Counted from the stretch's first letter, positions 51,501-61,040 are shown. The stretch is 64,000 bases of DNA from an uncultured Bacteroidales bacterium (GCA_902772585.1 CACYBB010000013.1:17980-81979), one strand, 5' to 3'. The notes: generated by a model not told the origin, from the sequence alone. Numbers and translations: made by a program.

Positions 51501-52661
51501 ATGAGCTTTTTAAGAAATTATCTCAATAAGATCAAGCCGAACTTCGAAGAGGGTGGCAAGCTTCATGCCTTCCGCTCGGTGTTCGACGGCTTTGAGACCT
51601 TCCTCTATGTGCCTAACGACACAGCGAAGGCTGGTGGCGTGAATATTCACGACTCCATCGACTCGAAGCGCATTATGAGTATGGTGGTTATCGCCCTGAT
51701 GCCTGCCATGCTGTTTGGTATGTATAATATCGGCTATCAGAACTATGCTGCTGCCGGCACACTGGCTGGTGCATCGTTCTGCGAGATCTTTGCTTACGGC
51801 TTCCTGGCTGTTCTGCCAAAGATCCTGGTTAGCTACATCGTAGGTCTGGGCATCGAGTTTGCCTGGGCACAGTGGAAGGGTGAGGAAATCCAGGAGGGTT
51901 ACCTCGTTTCGGGTATCATCATTCCTCTGATTATTCCTATCGGTTGCCCACTGTGGATGCTGGCTCTGGCCTGCGCATTCTCAGTAATCTTCTGTAAGGA
52001 GATATTCGGTGGTACAGGTATGAACATCTTCAACCCTGCTGTTGCAGCTCGTATGTTCCTGTTTTTCGCTTATCCATCAAAGATGACTGGCGACACCGTT
52101 TGGGTGGCTCAGAACTCAATCTTCGGTCTGGGTAACGACCTGCCCGATGGATTCACAGCTGCTACACCACTCGGACAGCTGGCACAGAACATCACTCCCG
52201 ATGCTTCTATCCTGGATATGGCCCTCGGATTCATCCCAGGTTCTATCGGTGAGACATCGCTCGTAGCTATCGCTATCGGTGCTGTTATCCTGCTGTGGAC
52301 TGGTATCGCCTCTTGGCGTACTATGATCAGCGTGTTTGTAGGTGGTATCGCATTCGCAGTGCTGTTCGAGCAGACTGGTCAGGGCATGACTTGGTGGCAC
52401 CATTTCGTGATGGGTGGCTTCGCTTTCGGTGCTGTGTTTATGGCTACCGACCCTGTTACATCGTGCCGCACTGCTACCGGTCAGTACATCTACGGATTCC
52501 TGATTGGTGCTATGGCCATCATCATCCGTGTGATGAATGCCGGTTATCCTGAGGGTATGATGCTCGCCATCTTCTTTGGTAACATGTTCGCTCCTACGAT
52601 CGACCACTTCATCGTTGAGCGCAATATCACAAAACGTTTAAAGAGAGGAGGTCGCAAATGA
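51501..52661 (+). CDS. nqrB: Na+-NQR subunit B
   Basis: A 386-aa integral membrane subunit with about ten hydrophobic helices. It carries covalent FMN at a threonine; the segment GFTAATPLGQL (about residue 218) fits the attachment motif. Other landmarks are NPAVAARMFLFFAYPSKMTG and ATDPVTSCRTATGQYIYGFL. It overlaps nqrC by 4 nt, so translation is coupled. Confidence 0.96.
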   Translation: MSFLRNYLNKIKPNFEEGGKLHAFRSVFDGFETFLYVPNDTAKAGGVNIHDSIDSKRIMSMVVIALMPAMLFGMYNIGYQNYAAAGTLAGASFCEIFAYGFLAVLPKILVSYIVGLGIEFAWAQWKGEEIQEGYLVSGIIIPLIIPIGCPLWMLALACAFSVIFCKEIFGGTGMNIFNPAVAARMFLFFAYPSKMTGDTVWVAQNSIFGLGNDLPDGFTAATPLGQLAQNITPDASILDMALGFIPGSIGETSLVAIAIGAVILLWTGIASWRTMISVFVGGIAFAVLFEQTGQGMTWWHHFVMGGFAFGAVFMATDPVTSCRTATGQYIYGFLIGAMAIIIRVMNAGYPEGMMLAIFFGNMFAPTIDHFIVERNITKRLKRGGRK

Positions 52662-53272
52662 AACTGAATACAAACTCTAGCGCGTACATTATTATATATA
52701 GCGCGGTACTCGTAGTCATCGTGGCTTTCCTGTTGGCTTTTGTTTATACAGCTTTGAAGCCAATGCAGGATGCTAACGTGGCTCTCGATGTTAAGAAGCA
52801 GATTCTGTACTCGCTCAACATCCGCAATCTGGATGGTTCCGAGGCCGAGGCTAAGTATGCCGAGGTGGTGAAGAACGAGCAGGAGCAGGACGGCCAGAAG
52901 ATCTACGCATGTGAGATTGACGGCAAGGCTGTTAAGGTAGTTAGCCTGAAGGGTATGGGCCTTTGGGGTGGTATCAGCGGTTATCTTGCTATCGATCCAG
53001 AGGGCAAGGTTTACGGCGCATACTTCAACCACGAGGGCGAGACCGCCGGTCTGGGTGCCGAAATCAAGGACTCACAGGCTTGGCAGGAGAAGTTCATCGG
53101 CAAGCAGATCTGGGACGAGCAGGGCAACGTAGTACTCTCAGTAGTTAAGAAGGTTGAGAACCCCGCTACTCAGGTTGACTGTGTAACAGGTGCTACCCTT
53201 ACTTCGAATGGTGTTGACGCCATGCTGAAGGACGGTCTGAAGAATGTTAAACCAAATGCAGAGGAGGAGTAA
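52658..53272 (+). CDS. nqrC: Na+-NQR subunit C
   Basis: A 204-aa subunit with one N-terminal membrane helix and a periplasmic FMN-binding domain. The FMN-threonine motif is VTGATLTSNG near the C-terminus (about residue 184). It also has KGMGLWGGISGYLAID and HEGETAGLGAEI, both conserved. Coupled to nqrB by a 4-nt overlap. Confidence 0.96.
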   Translation: MKLNTNSSAYIIIYSAVLVVIVAFLLAFVYTALKPMQDANVALDVKKQILYSLNIRNLDGSEAEAKYAEVVKNEQEQDGQKIYACEIDGKAVKVVSLKGMGLWGGISGYLAIDPEGKVYGAYFNHEGETAGLGAEIKDSQAWQEKFIGKQIWDEQGNVVLSVVKKVENPATQVDCVTGATLTSNGVDAMLKDGLKNVKPNAEEE

Positions 53273-53276
53273 GATT

Positions 53277-53900
53277 ATGGCATTATTCAGTAAACAAAAT
53301 AAGGAGGTTTTTACAAACCCATTAAACGTCGACCATCCTATCCTTGGTCAGGTGCTGGGTATCTGCTCGGCATTGGCTGTTACATCGCAGCTTAAGCCTG
53401 CTATCGTAATGGGACTCGCCGTTACTGTGATTACCGCATTCTCTAACGTTATTATCTCAATCATCCGCAACACTATCCCTAACCGCATTCGTATTGTGGT
53501 TCAGCTGGTGGTTGTGGCTGCGCTGGTAACTATCGTTAGCCAGATTCTGAAGGCTTTCGCTTATGATGTTAGCGTTCAGCTCTCTGTATATGTAGGTCTT
53601 ATCATCACCAACTGTATCCTGATGGGTCGCCTCGAGGCGTTCGCCATGCAGAACAAGCCTTGGCCTTCATTCCTCGATGGAGTAGGCAACGGTCTTGGCT
53701 ACGCTATGATTCTGGTTATCGTTGGTGCCGTTCGTGAGTTGCTGGGCCGCGGCAGTCTGCTGGGCTTCCAGATTATCCCCGATGCCTGCTACGACTTCGG
53801 TTATGTAAACAACGGTATGATGACAATGCCTGCAATGGCGCTGATTCTTGTGGGATGTGTGATTTGGGTTCATCGTGCTTACTTTTATAAGGAGAAATAA
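53277..53900 (+). CDS. nqrD: Na+-NQR subunit D
   Basis: A 207-aa membrane subunit with six TM helices: ITAFSNVIISIIRNTIPNRI and the conserved NCILMGRLEAFAMQNKPWPS. The start at 53277 is preceded by a good GAGGAGGAG ribosome-binding site; an in-frame ATG at 53244 lies inside nqrC and is rejected. With NqrE it forms the 2Fe-2S-bearing core of the pump. Confidence 0.96.
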   Translation: MALFSKQNKEVFTNPLNVDHPILGQVLGICSALAVTSQLKPAIVMGLAVTVITAFSNVIISIIRNTIPNRIRIVVQLVVVAALVTIVSQILKAFAYDVSVQLSVYVGLIITNCILMGRLEAFAMQNKPWPSFLDGVGNGLGYAMILVIVGAVRELLGRGSLLGFQIIPDACYDFGYVNNGMMTMPAMALILVGCVIWVHRAYFYKEK

Positions 53901-53903
53901 GAT

Positions 53904-54530
53904 ATGGAACACGCAATATCATTACTATTCAGGTCGATCTTTGTCGACAATATGATCTTCGCTTTCTTCCTCGGCATGTGCTCATATCTGGCTGTGTCGA
54001 AGACTGTGAAGACTTCGCTGGGACTTGGTCTCGCCGTGACCTTCGTGCTCACCGTTACCGTTCCCGTCAACTATCTGTTGCAGACCAAGGTGCTGGGCCC
54101 CGACTGCCTTGTTGAGGGTGTCGACCTCAGCTACCTGTCGTTCATCCTCTTCATCGCCGTTATTGCCGGTATGGTGCAGTTGGTTGAGATGACTGTAGAG
54201 AAGTATTCTCCATCGCTCTATGCAGCGCTGGGTATCTTCCTGCCTCTGATTGCCGTAAACTGCGCTATCATGGGTGCATCGCTGTTTATGCAGCAGCGCA
54301 TCCTGATGGATCCATCTAACTCGCAGGCCATCACCAGCGTTTGGGATGCCATCGTATATGGCTTCGGCTCTGGTATCGGTTGGGCTCTGGCCATCGTGGC
54401 TATGGGTGCCATCCGCGAGAAGATGCAGTACTCGGATGTTCCCAAGCCTCTGCAGGGCCTCGGCATCGTGTTTATCACCGTGGGCCTCATGGCTATGGCT
54501 ATGATGTGTTTCTCAGGACTGAACATATAA
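53904..54530 (+). CDS. nqrE: Na+-NQR subunit E
   Basis: A 208-aa membrane subunit with six TM helices, paralogous to NqrD. Landmarks: [20 protein letters not shown] (with the following Cys), [14 protein letters not shown] and [20 protein letters not shown]. It lies 3 nt after nqrD. Confidence 0.96.
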   Translation: MEHAISLLFRSIFVDNMIFAFFLGMCSYLAVSKTVKTSLGLGLAVTFVLTVTVPVNYLLQTKVLGPDCLVEGVDLSYLSFILFIAVIAGMVQLVEMTVEKYSPSLYAALGIFLPLIAVNCAIMGASLFMQQRILMDPSNSQAITSVWDAIVYGFGSGIGWALAIVAMGAIREKMQYSDVPKPLQGLGIVFITVGLMAMAMMCFSGLNI

Positions 54531-54564
54531 GATTTAAGAATTAAAGAATTGAAAAATTGAAGTT

Positions 54565-55833
54565 ATGGCTCAGTTTATAGCATATAGTATAGGGGTTTTC
54601 CTCGCGGTAATCATCCTGCTGGTGATTATCCTGTTGGTGGCTAAGAAGTATCTCAGCCCCAGCGGTAATGTGAATATTACAGTTAACGGCGATAAGGTGC
54701 TGAACGTACCACAGGGCAACAACCTGATGGCTACCCTCAACCAGAACGGCATCTTCCTGCCTTCAGCTTGTGGCGGTAAGGCCAGTTGCGGACAGTGTAA
54801 GGTTCAGGTGCTCGAGGGCGGTGGCGAGATTCTCGACTCAGAGAAGCCTCACTTCACCCGTAAGCAGATTAAGGACCATTGGCGTCTGGGTTGCCAGTGC
54901 AAGGTTAAGGGCGACCTGAAGATTCACGTAGATGAGTCAATCCTTGGTGTTAAGGAGTACGAGTGTACCGTTATCTCTAACAAGAACGTTGCTACCTTCA
55001 TCAAGGAGTTTAAGGTGCAGCTGCCTGCTGGCGAGCACATGGACTTCCTACCTGGATCGTATGCCCAGATCAAGATTCCTAAGTTCGATTGCATCGACTA
55101 CGATAAGGATATCGATAAGAGCCTGATTGGCGACGAGTATCTGCCCAGCTGGGAGAAATTCGGATTGTTCCCACTCAAGTGTAAGAACCCCGAGGACACC
55201 ATCCGCGCTTACTCTATGGCCAACTATCCAGCCGAGGGAGATGTGTTCATGCTTACCGTACGTATCGCTACACCTCCATTCAAGGCCGACCGCAGTGGTT
55301 TCATGGATGTTAACCCTGGTATCGCTTCAAGTTACATCTTCTCGCTGAAACCTGGCGACAAGGTAATCATGAGCGGACCTTTCGGCGACTTCCACCCACA
55401 TTTCGACTCGAAGAAGGAGATGATTTGGGTTGGTGGTGGTGCCGGTATGGCTCCTCTGCGTGCTCAGATCATGCACATGACAAAGACTCTGCACACCACC
55501 GATCGCGAGATGCACTACTTCTATGGTGCACGCGCTCTGAACGAGGTGTTCTATCTCGAGGACTTCCTGGGACTGGAGAAGGAGTACCCCAACTTCCACT
55601 TCCACCTGGCACTCGACCGTCCAGACCCTGCAGCCGATGCAGCTGGCGTAAAGTACACACCGGGATTTGTTCACAACGTGATGTTCGAGACCTATCTGAA
55701 GGACCACGATGCTCCCGAGGATATCGAGTACTACATGTGCGGTCCTGGCCCAATGTCGAAGGCCGTTGTGGGCATGCTCGACTCTCTCGGCGTAGATCCA
55801 GAAAGCATTATGTACGATAACTTTGGTGGCTGA
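54565..55833 (+). CDS. nqrF: Na+-NQR subunit F (NADH dehydrogenase)
   Basis: A 422-aa subunit: one N-terminal membrane helix (GVFLAVIILLVIILLVAKKY), a 2Fe-2S ferredoxin domain (SACGGKASCGQC ... LGCQC), an FAD domain (RAYSMANYP) and an NAD domain (GGGAGMAPLR, then YMCGPGPM). It accepts electrons from NADH. The spacer to nqrE is repeat-like (AAGAATT units). Its stop overlaps the ATG of the downstream lipoprotein by 1 nt. Confidence 0.96.
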   Translation: MAQFIAYSIGVFLAVIILLVIILLVAKKYLSPSGNVNITVNGDKVLNVPQGNNLMATLNQNGIFLPSACGGKASCGQCKVQVLEGGGEILDSEKPHFTRKQIKDHWRLGCQCKVKGDLKIHVDESILGVKEYECTVISNKNVATFIKEFKVQLPAGEHMDFLPGSYAQIKIPKFDCIDYDKDIDKSLIGDEYLPSWEKFGLFPLKCKNPEDTIRAYSMANYPAEGDVFMLTVRIATPPFKADRSGFMDVNPGIASSYIFSLKPGDKVIMSGPFGDFHPHFDSKKEMIWVGGGAGMAPLRAQIMHMTKTLHTTDREMHYFYGARALNEVFYLEDFLGLEKEYPNFHFHLALDRPDPAADAAGVKYTPGFVHNVMFETYLKDHDAPEDIEYYMCGPGPMSKAVVGMLDSLGVDPESIMYDNFGG

Positions 55834-56471
55834 TGAAACGCAGCCTGCTTTGGATATTTGTCATCCCTCTTGCACTGGCACTCCTTTCGTGTGGTCAGCG
55901 CAAGAGGGATGCAGTATTCTATGAGCAGATGGTTGACAGCATTCGAAAGGCTGAACAACTTACTGAGATGAAGCGCCAGGCAGGAGTCTATGATGACCCT
56001 GTCCAGAACTTCTTCGATACCCTTCAGTTACGTCCGTTGCCAATCCAGTCGGAACGTAGTAATTTCGCCAAGATAGGTCATTTCGGCAAGGTCCCCCTTT
56101 CTCTTGTTTCTATGTTGGGCTATCCTGTCGATACCCGTTTGAAGGCGCTCCTGTTGCCCAGACGCCATGGGCTGCATGCGTTGTTATTAGAAGAACAACT
56201 CGACTCCATCAATTCTAATCTATACCTCTATTCCCTCGATCGCGACTACAAACCTATTGACCACCTCTGTCTTTACGAGGAGCGTGACGAAGACCGTGCT
56301 GAGGATTTTGGTCGTCAGTTCATGGACTACTATGTCACCAGCGAATACGAGGTGACTATTCTTTATATCTTCGAGTCCATGCGTACCCACAAGATGGAAA
56401 CGGAACAAACTCGTCGTTTCCAACTTACTGAAGACGGTAACTTCGAAGAAGTCGTTGTTGAGTTGGAGTAG
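55833..56471 (+). CDS. Lipoprotein of unknown function coupled to nqrF
   Basis: A 212-aa predicted lipoprotein (MKRSLLWIFVIPLALALLSC, lipobox Cys20). The mature part is mixed alpha/beta with HFGKVPLSLVSMLGYPVDTR and a C-terminal ETEQTRRFQLTEDG. The family is not recognised. Translational coupling with nqrF (1-nt overlap) suggests coexpression with the Na+ pump, but a functional link is unproven. Confidence 0.75.
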   Translation: MKRSLLWIFVIPLALALLSCGQRKRDAVFYEQMVDSIRKAEQLTEMKRQAGVYDDPVQNFFDTLQLRPLPIQSERSNFAKIGHFGKVPLSLVSMLGYPVDTRLKALLLPRRHGLHALLLEEQLDSINSNLYLYSLDRDYKPIDHLCLYEERDEDRAEDFGRQFMDYYVTSEYEVTILYIFESMRTHKMETEQTRRFQLTEDGNFEEVVVELE

Positions 56472-56476
56472 GGTAT

Positions 56477-57097
56477 TTACTCAATACAATTCATCAGGAA
56501 ATCTACAGCACCGTTGACGCCAAACTTGCGCACATCCAGCGAGATGTCGTAGTTGGTGGCATCTGTCCAGTCTCGCCCAGTGAACGTCTTGGTGTAGAGC
56601 TCACGACTATAGTCGTTGTCCACAATCATTGCTGCTGCATCATACTCACTGATGTCATACTTCTCTGCAATACGACGCTTACGACAGTCCAGACTGGAGT
56701 GGATGAAAATCTTCAGTGCATTGGGATGATCGGCAAAGATGTCGAAACCGCAACGTCCCACGATTACACACGACTCCTCCTCTGCAATCTGTTTGATGAC
56801 CTCCGCCTGTGCACGAAACAGTTCACGGCTTGTCTGGTCGTGCTCCTGTCCGTTGTACTCAACGTTTGACATGTAGTTTCTGTAGAAATTGGTGAAGTCG
56901 TCGCGCCATAGCGGATTGCGCGCCTCGATTTTGTCCACAGCATCCTCTACGGCGTTGACTCGCCCTGCTACTGCGTTCAGAATCTGTTTGTCCAACAGCT
57001 TCACTCCCAGCCTGCGTGCAAGCTCTGCTCCAATCTCGTGACCACCTGTACCGAACTGTCGGCTAATGGTTATAACAAAATGCTCTTCTTTATTCAT
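56477..57097 (-). CDS. Cytidylate kinase-like family protein
   Basis: A 206-aa P-loop kinase-like protein. The nucleotide-binding start is FVITISRQFGTGGHEIGAEL, then LLDKQILNAVAGR and a CMK-like lid IHSSLDCRKRRIAEKYDIS. It belongs to the cytidylate-kinase-like family of Bacteroidetes and Firmicutes, which differs from Cmk; substrate unknown. ATG at 57097 is chosen over an open extension beginning at 57127, which overlaps the TATCTTTG promoter box (57125-57132, minus strand). Confidence 0.85.
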   Translation of the reverse strand: MNKEEHFVITISRQFGTGGHEIGAELARRLGVKLLDKQILNAVAGRVNAVEDAVDKIEARNPLWRDDFTNFYRNYMSNVEYNGQEHDQTSRELFRAQAEVIKQIAEEESCVIVGRCGFDIFADHPNALKIFIHSSLDCRKRRIAEKYDISEYDAAAMIVDNDYSRELYTKTFTGRDWTDATNYDISLDVRKFGVNGAVDFLMNCIE

Positions 57098-57252
57098 AGT
57101 CTTTAGATTTTTGGGTTTCTGTTGCAAAGATAGTGATTTCTTCTCATATTTCCAAATTTTTTTGTTAATCTTCTTTAATGATGATGTTTGTTTTTTTACT
57201 TTTCCCCTTTCTGGGTGTCTAAAAACGTAGTAAACCTAACTTATTATTTTAT

Positions 57253-58491
57253 ATGAAAAAACTATTTCTATCATTGATGGCTTTCGCAAGCCTTACAGCA
57301 TGGGCACAGTTCGGTGCGCCCAGACAGAACCCTACGGTTCCTTCAGTAACAGAGAATGTGGCAGAAGACTTCAAACCCGCCACCAGCAATCAGGAGAACA
57401 AGCAGTTCCCTGCTGTCAACTCACAGCGCATGGTGCGCGCGCAGATTAAGGCACCCGATGCAAAGTTCGTCGGTCTTGACATCGCTGGTAAGATTTATCA
57501 GATGACCAAGGACGAGAATGGCGTCTGGACAGGTACTTCAGAACCTCAGGACGAGGGTTTCCACTATTATCAGCTCAACATCGATGGCGCCTCAGTGCCC
57601 GATCCTAACAGCCTCTACTATTATGGCGCCAGCCGTTGGGGTAGTGGTATCGAGATACCTTCTGCCGACGAGGACTTCTGGCAGGTGAAGAACGTACCGC
57701 AGGGGTCTATGAGCGAGGTATTCTACTGGTCAACATATACGGAGAAGATGCGTCGCTGCCACGTCTATCTGCCCGCAGAGTATTTCACCAATCCCACCAA
57801 GAAGTTCCCTGTGCTCTATCTGCAGCATGGCATGGGTGAGAACGAGTACGGATGGGCTGAGCAGGGACATACCGCACAGATTCTCGATAACCTGATTGCC
57901 GAGGGTAAGGCTGTACCTTGCATCATTGTGATGGACAATGGCCTGAACGCTCGCAAACCAGGTGAGCAGGCTGGCTTCGGCTTTGGTGGTCCGCGTCCAC
58001 AGGCTGGTCAGCGCCCACAGGGTCCCCGGCCTCAGGGCGCTCCTGGACAGGGTGGTCCCCGTCGTGGCTTCGGTGGTTTCTCAGAGGGTTTCAAGAATGT
58101 CCTCTTCAACGATATTATCCCCATGGTAGAGAAGAACTACCGTGTCATTGCCGATCCTCAGCATCGTGCTTATGCTGGTCTTTCTATGGGTGGCATGCAG
58201 GCTCGTGAGATTACGCTCGCCAATCCTGAGAAGTTCGCCTATGTCGGCTCCTTCAGCAGTGGTGCATGGAATGTAGACCAGGTAAAGGCCTCTGAGGGCT
58301 TTGCCAAGAACGTGAAATTGCTCTTCATGAGCGGTGGCGGCAAGGAGAACATGGGTTGCGTAGAGGCAGCCAAGAAGATTAAGGAAGAGCTTGGCATGAA
58401 TGCCGTAGGTTATGAGTCTCCAGGCACTGCCCACGAGTGGCACACCTGGCGCCGCAGTCTCTATCAGTTCGCCCAGCTAATGTTTAAGTAA
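57253..58491 (+). CDS. Secreted CE1-type carbohydrate esterase
   Basis: A 412-aa exported esterase. After the signal peptide (MKKLFLSLMAFASLTAWAQ) comes an Ig-like E-set domain (residues about 60-150; AQIKAPDAKFVGLDIAGKIY, DEGFHYYQLNIDG) and an alpha/beta-hydrolase esterase domain (FPVLYLQHGMGENEYGWAEQ, nucleophile GLSMGG, catalytic His in TAHEWHTW). This layout fits feruloyl or acetylxylan esterases. Between residues about 240 and 277 lies a Gly/Pro/Gln/Arg-rich low-complexity insert, unlike relatives. No other xylan genes are nearby. Confidence 0.87.
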   Translation: MKKLFLSLMAFASLTAWAQFGAPRQNPTVPSVTENVAEDFKPATSNQENKQFPAVNSQRMVRAQIKAPDAKFVGLDIAGKIYQMTKDENGVWTGTSEPQDEGFHYYQLNIDGASVPDPNSLYYYGASRWGSGIEIPSADEDFWQVKNVPQGSMSEVFYWSTYTEKMRRCHVYLPAEYFTNPTKKFPVLYLQHGMGENEYGWAEQGHTAQILDNLIAEGKAVPCIIVMDNGLNARKPGEQAGFGFGGPRPQAGQRPQGPRPQGAPGQGGPRRGFGGFSEGFKNVLFNDIIPMVEKNYRVIADPQHRAYAGLSMGGMQAREITLANPEKFAYVGSFSSGAWNVDQVKASEGFAKNVKLLFMSGGGKENMGCVEAAKKIKEELGMNAVGYESPGTAHEWHTWRRSLYQFAQLMFK

Positions 58492-58585
58492 TCACTCGTT
58501 GCAGCTTGCGACCTGTACTACCCTAGAACTTCAGGGACTGGTTCTCTCTTTGAGAGTGTGGCGATGCAATCCTATTTCACATAAC

Positions 58586-58618
58586 AACGGCAGACTCCTA
58601 CATTGGGAGCCTGCCGTT
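58586..58618. terminator. Bidirectional hairpin after the esterase
   Basis: Arms AACGGCAG / CTGCCGTT (58586-58593, 58611-58618) with inner ACTCC/GGGAG pairing; serves the esterase and the convergent repeat-peptide gene. Confidence 0.75.
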
Positions 58619-58658
58619 GACGTTTCTTTGAAATTGTTTTATGAACGGAAGCTGGTCG

Positions 58659-58991
58659 CTATACTCGTACACCAAAAACAGTTTGGAGGAAATGGACGAT
58701 CGTATCTGTAAAGTCTTCCTGATTCTGTTGGGTATTCTCAGTAGGAGTCCCTTTGACTCGAACTTCAAGATTGTCCTTTTGCTTAGTATTAGGAGTCGTT
58801 TTAACTCGAATTCCCAAATTGCCCTTTTGCTTATTCTCGTTAGAAGTCGTCTTGACTCGGACTTCCAAATTGTCCTTTTGTCTGTTCTCTACTGATTGTG
58901 CGTTAGCACTGGTGGTGAACACGAATGAGAAAACTACTGCTGCAACTGTGCTCATGAGCACCTTCTTTGCATTGAAATTCTTTGTTGTCAT
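58659..58991 (-). CDS. Small secreted protein with three tandem repeats
   Basis: A 110-aa protein: signal peptide (VLMSTVAAVVFSFVFTTSAN, then AQ) followed by three 16-17-residue repeats at residues about 37-53, 54-69 and 70-86, each QK(D/G)NL(E/G)(V/I)RVK(T/G)T. A C-terminal amphipathic part (DTIVHFLQTVFGVRV) follows. The DNA repeats are 48-51 bp long. No family recognised; repeat number may vary between strains. The promoter box TAACTTTG is at 59054-59061 on the minus strand, giving a leader of about 60 nt. Confidence 0.65.
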   Translation of the reverse strand: MTTKNFNAKKVLMSTVAAVVFSFVFTTSANAQSVENRQKDNLEVRVKTTSNENKQKGNLGIRVKTTPNTKQKDNLEVRVKGTPTENTQQNQEDFTDTIVHFLQTVFGVRV

Positions 58992-59241
58992 AGACTTAAT
59001 ATTTTTAGTTTATACTTTGTTATTTACTGTGTCGTTGTTTCTTTTTGACAATGCAAAGTTACGGCGATTTTCTTCCGATTCCAAGAAAAATCTCGGATTC
59101 TTCTTCTACTTGTGTATGGACAAGAACGGGATATTTGGACAAATCGTGGAAACAGGCCCCAAAACTGTCCGAATGGGTTCAAGTTTAACGGATGTGGAGT
59201 TAGTTTTTTCGTCTTTTGCAAACTTATTAGAAAAAAAATTG

Positions 59242-59249
59242 TATATTTG
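59242..59249 (+). promoter_or_regulatory. Promoter of the membrane-anchored small protein
   Basis: TATATTTG box 24 nt before the ATG at 59274. Confidence 0.6.
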
Positions 59250-59273
59250 CAAACGAGAAACATATAAAGAAGA

Positions 59274-59732
59274 ATGAAAAAGGTATTTATAATTGTGACT
59301 TTCGTTTTTGGTGTGGCGTTGGTGGCGATGTTGCTGACCAAGCCAGAGCCTAAAGAACATTATGATGCCATGATTGGATTGGCACAGAATGTGGTAGATC
59401 AGGAGATGACCAGCAACAATGTGAAGAAAACGATGGCTGAAATGGGTGCTAAGAAATTGGCAGAGTTGGGCATTGAAGGCGTTGATGCAGCAACGCTGGA
59501 GAAGCTGGGCGCTGATGTGGATTTGACGGAGGTCACTGAGTTAGGTAAGGATATGGCGATGAATACGGCAGGCTTCTATTTGCAGAGTCACATGAAGGTG
59601 AATGATTATCATGTGGTGACAATTGGCTTGCTGAATTACAAAGGTACTAATCTGCCTGTGACGATAGGCGCCATGGGGAAAGTGTTCGTGCTTGTTGATG
59701 ATGAGCAAGTGAAACGATTGTTGAGACAGTAA
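59274..59732 (+). CDS. Membrane-anchored small protein (DUF4359-like)
   Basis: A 152-aa protein with one N-terminal membrane segment (VFIIVTFVFGVALVAMLLT) and a soluble domain ending NDYHVVTIGLLNYKGTNLPV then TIGAMGKVFVLV. The end resembles DUF4359-type stress or membrane proteins, with moderate certainty. It is monocistronic, between its own promoter and a strong terminator. Confidence 0.65.
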   Translation: MKKVFIIVTFVFGVALVAMLLTKPEPKEHYDAMIGLAQNVVDQEMTSNNVKKTMAEMGAKKLAELGIEGVDAATLEKLGADVDLTEVTELGKDMAMNTAGFYLQSHMKVNDYHVVTIGLLNYKGTNLPVTIGAMGKVFVLVDDEQVKRLLRQ

Positions 59733-59736
59733 ATTC

Positions 59737-59776
59737 AATTGAGCCCCAGCATTCGTTAGAATATTGGGGCTCAATT
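59737..59776. terminator. Terminator between small protein and C1 peptidase
   Basis: A 12-bp perfect stem AATTGAGCCCCA / TGGGGCTCAATT (59737-59748, 59765-59776); T-rich both ways. Confidence 0.85.
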
Positions 59777-59802
59777 TGTATAGGATTAGCGGGGACTGCA
59801 GG

Positions 59803-61002
59803 TTAGAGTCCGAGCTTCTTGCGGATGTCCTTGGGAATGGCGTTCTTGTTGATGAGGAAGTCCATGGTGTTGGCTGCGATGAAGGCCTTGGTCATATACC
59901 AGATGCCTTTGTAGTCGCCAGTCTCACCCCAAGAATTCTTAACCATGTAGTACTCCTTACCGTTCTGGTCCTTGGCAACACCATAGATGAGCATGCCGTG
60001 GTCGTCGGTAAGTTCCCAGTTGTCGAAACGCTCCTGGCGCAGCTGCTGGGTGGGAACGATTTCTGGAACGGTGCAACCCAGCGAGTCGATGATGTCGCGC
60101 TTCTTGGTGGTGTTCAGTTTCAGCCACTTGGCCATATCGCTGCCACGCAGACTCTGGGCGGCCTTGCCATCAACAGCGTAAGCCAGACCTTTGCGAGTGA
60201 AACCATCCTCAGAAACGTCACCACCCCAAGCAATGGTGTAACCCTTATCGATGGCGTTGTCGATAACCTTCATCATCTCGTCCATGGGCAGGTTGTAAGA
60301 CTGTGGGAAGCGCCAGTTGTCCTGAACCTCTACAGCAAACGTGGTGTAGAAAGGATGATGCGTGTAAGAAGTGATGCTTACATAGTCGTCGAGGTTGATA
60401 CCCAGCGAAGCCATGAAGCTCTTCGGAGTGTACTTCTTGCCCTCGTAGGTGAACTCCTCAGGGCACTTGCCGAGATAGGCGTCAAGGATGCCCTGCAGAC
60501 CAACCTTCCACTGGTTGGAGATCTTCTTAGCGTCGCTCTTAGCGATGGCAGCCACGTAGGGTTCCAAGATGCTAAAGAACTCGTTGAAGTTGTTCAGAGA
60601 GTCACCATAGAGTGAGCCTGGGAAAGGCATGATGCCCTGTGGGATGATGCCGTGGGTCTTCATCGTGGCGAGCACGTCCTCAGCGCTACCACCCTGTGCA
60701 AACTGGCAGTCACCATGATAGCGAACCACCTGAATGGCACGCTCCATATAGGTCTTGTTGGCAACGAACGACTCGTCGAGGTCGTAGGTCTTGCCAGTGG
60801 CCTTCAGAATCTCAGCCTCGAAGAAGGAGATGGTAGAGTAGTCCCAGCACGTACCTGAACGGTTCTGGTCTCTGATGCCCGTGATGGGGTTCTCCTTGAT
60901 GGTGGTGAATACGGGTTTGTTGCTAGCAGAGTCTTTCTTTTCTTCTGCCTGTGCGCCAAGGCTTAAAAGTGCCATCAGCGCGAGAGTCATAATCTTTTTC
61001 AT
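59803..61002 (-). CDS. Exported C1 peptidase (bleomycin hydrolase/aminopeptidase C type)
   Basis: A 399-aa papain-fold cysteine peptidase with a signal peptide (MKKIMTLALMALLSLGAQA). Catalytic residues: Cys in IRDQNRSGTCWDYSTISF, His in LTDDHGMLIYG, Asn in VKNSWGETG. The family (PepC) is cytoplasmic in most bacteria but exported in many Bacteroidetes. It lies 38 nt downstream of aminopeptidase P in the same direction, so the two peptidases may form an operon for peptide breakdown; the spacer is made of repeats of CGTTATTACGTTAT. Confidence 0.92.
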   Translation of the reverse strand: MKKIMTLALMALLSLGAQAEEKKDSASNKPVFTTIKENPITGIRDQNRSGTCWDYSTISFFEAEILKATGKTYDLDESFVANKTYMERAIQVVRYHGDCQFAQGGSAEDVLATMKTHGIIPQGIMPFPGSLYGDSLNNFNEFFSILEPYVAAIAKSDAKKISNQWKVGLQGILDAYLGKCPEEFTYEGKKYTPKSFMASLGINLDDYVSITSYTHHPFYTTFAVEVQDNWRFPQSYNLPMDEMMKVIDNAIDKGYTIAWGGDVSEDGFTRKGLAYAVDGKAAQSLRGSDMAKWLKLNTTKKRDIIDSLGCTVPEIVPTQQLRQERFDNWELTDDHGMLIYGVAKDQNGKEYYMVKNSWGETGDYKGIWYMTKAFIAANTMDFLINKNAIPKDIRKKLGL

Positions 61003-61040
61003 TTACTTATTATTCGTTATTACGTTATATCGTTATTACG
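61003..61040. repeat. Tandem-repeat spacer between two peptidase genes
   Basis: Two exact copies of CGTTATTACGTTAT, plus partial copies, make up almost the whole intergenic spacer. Confidence 0.6.
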
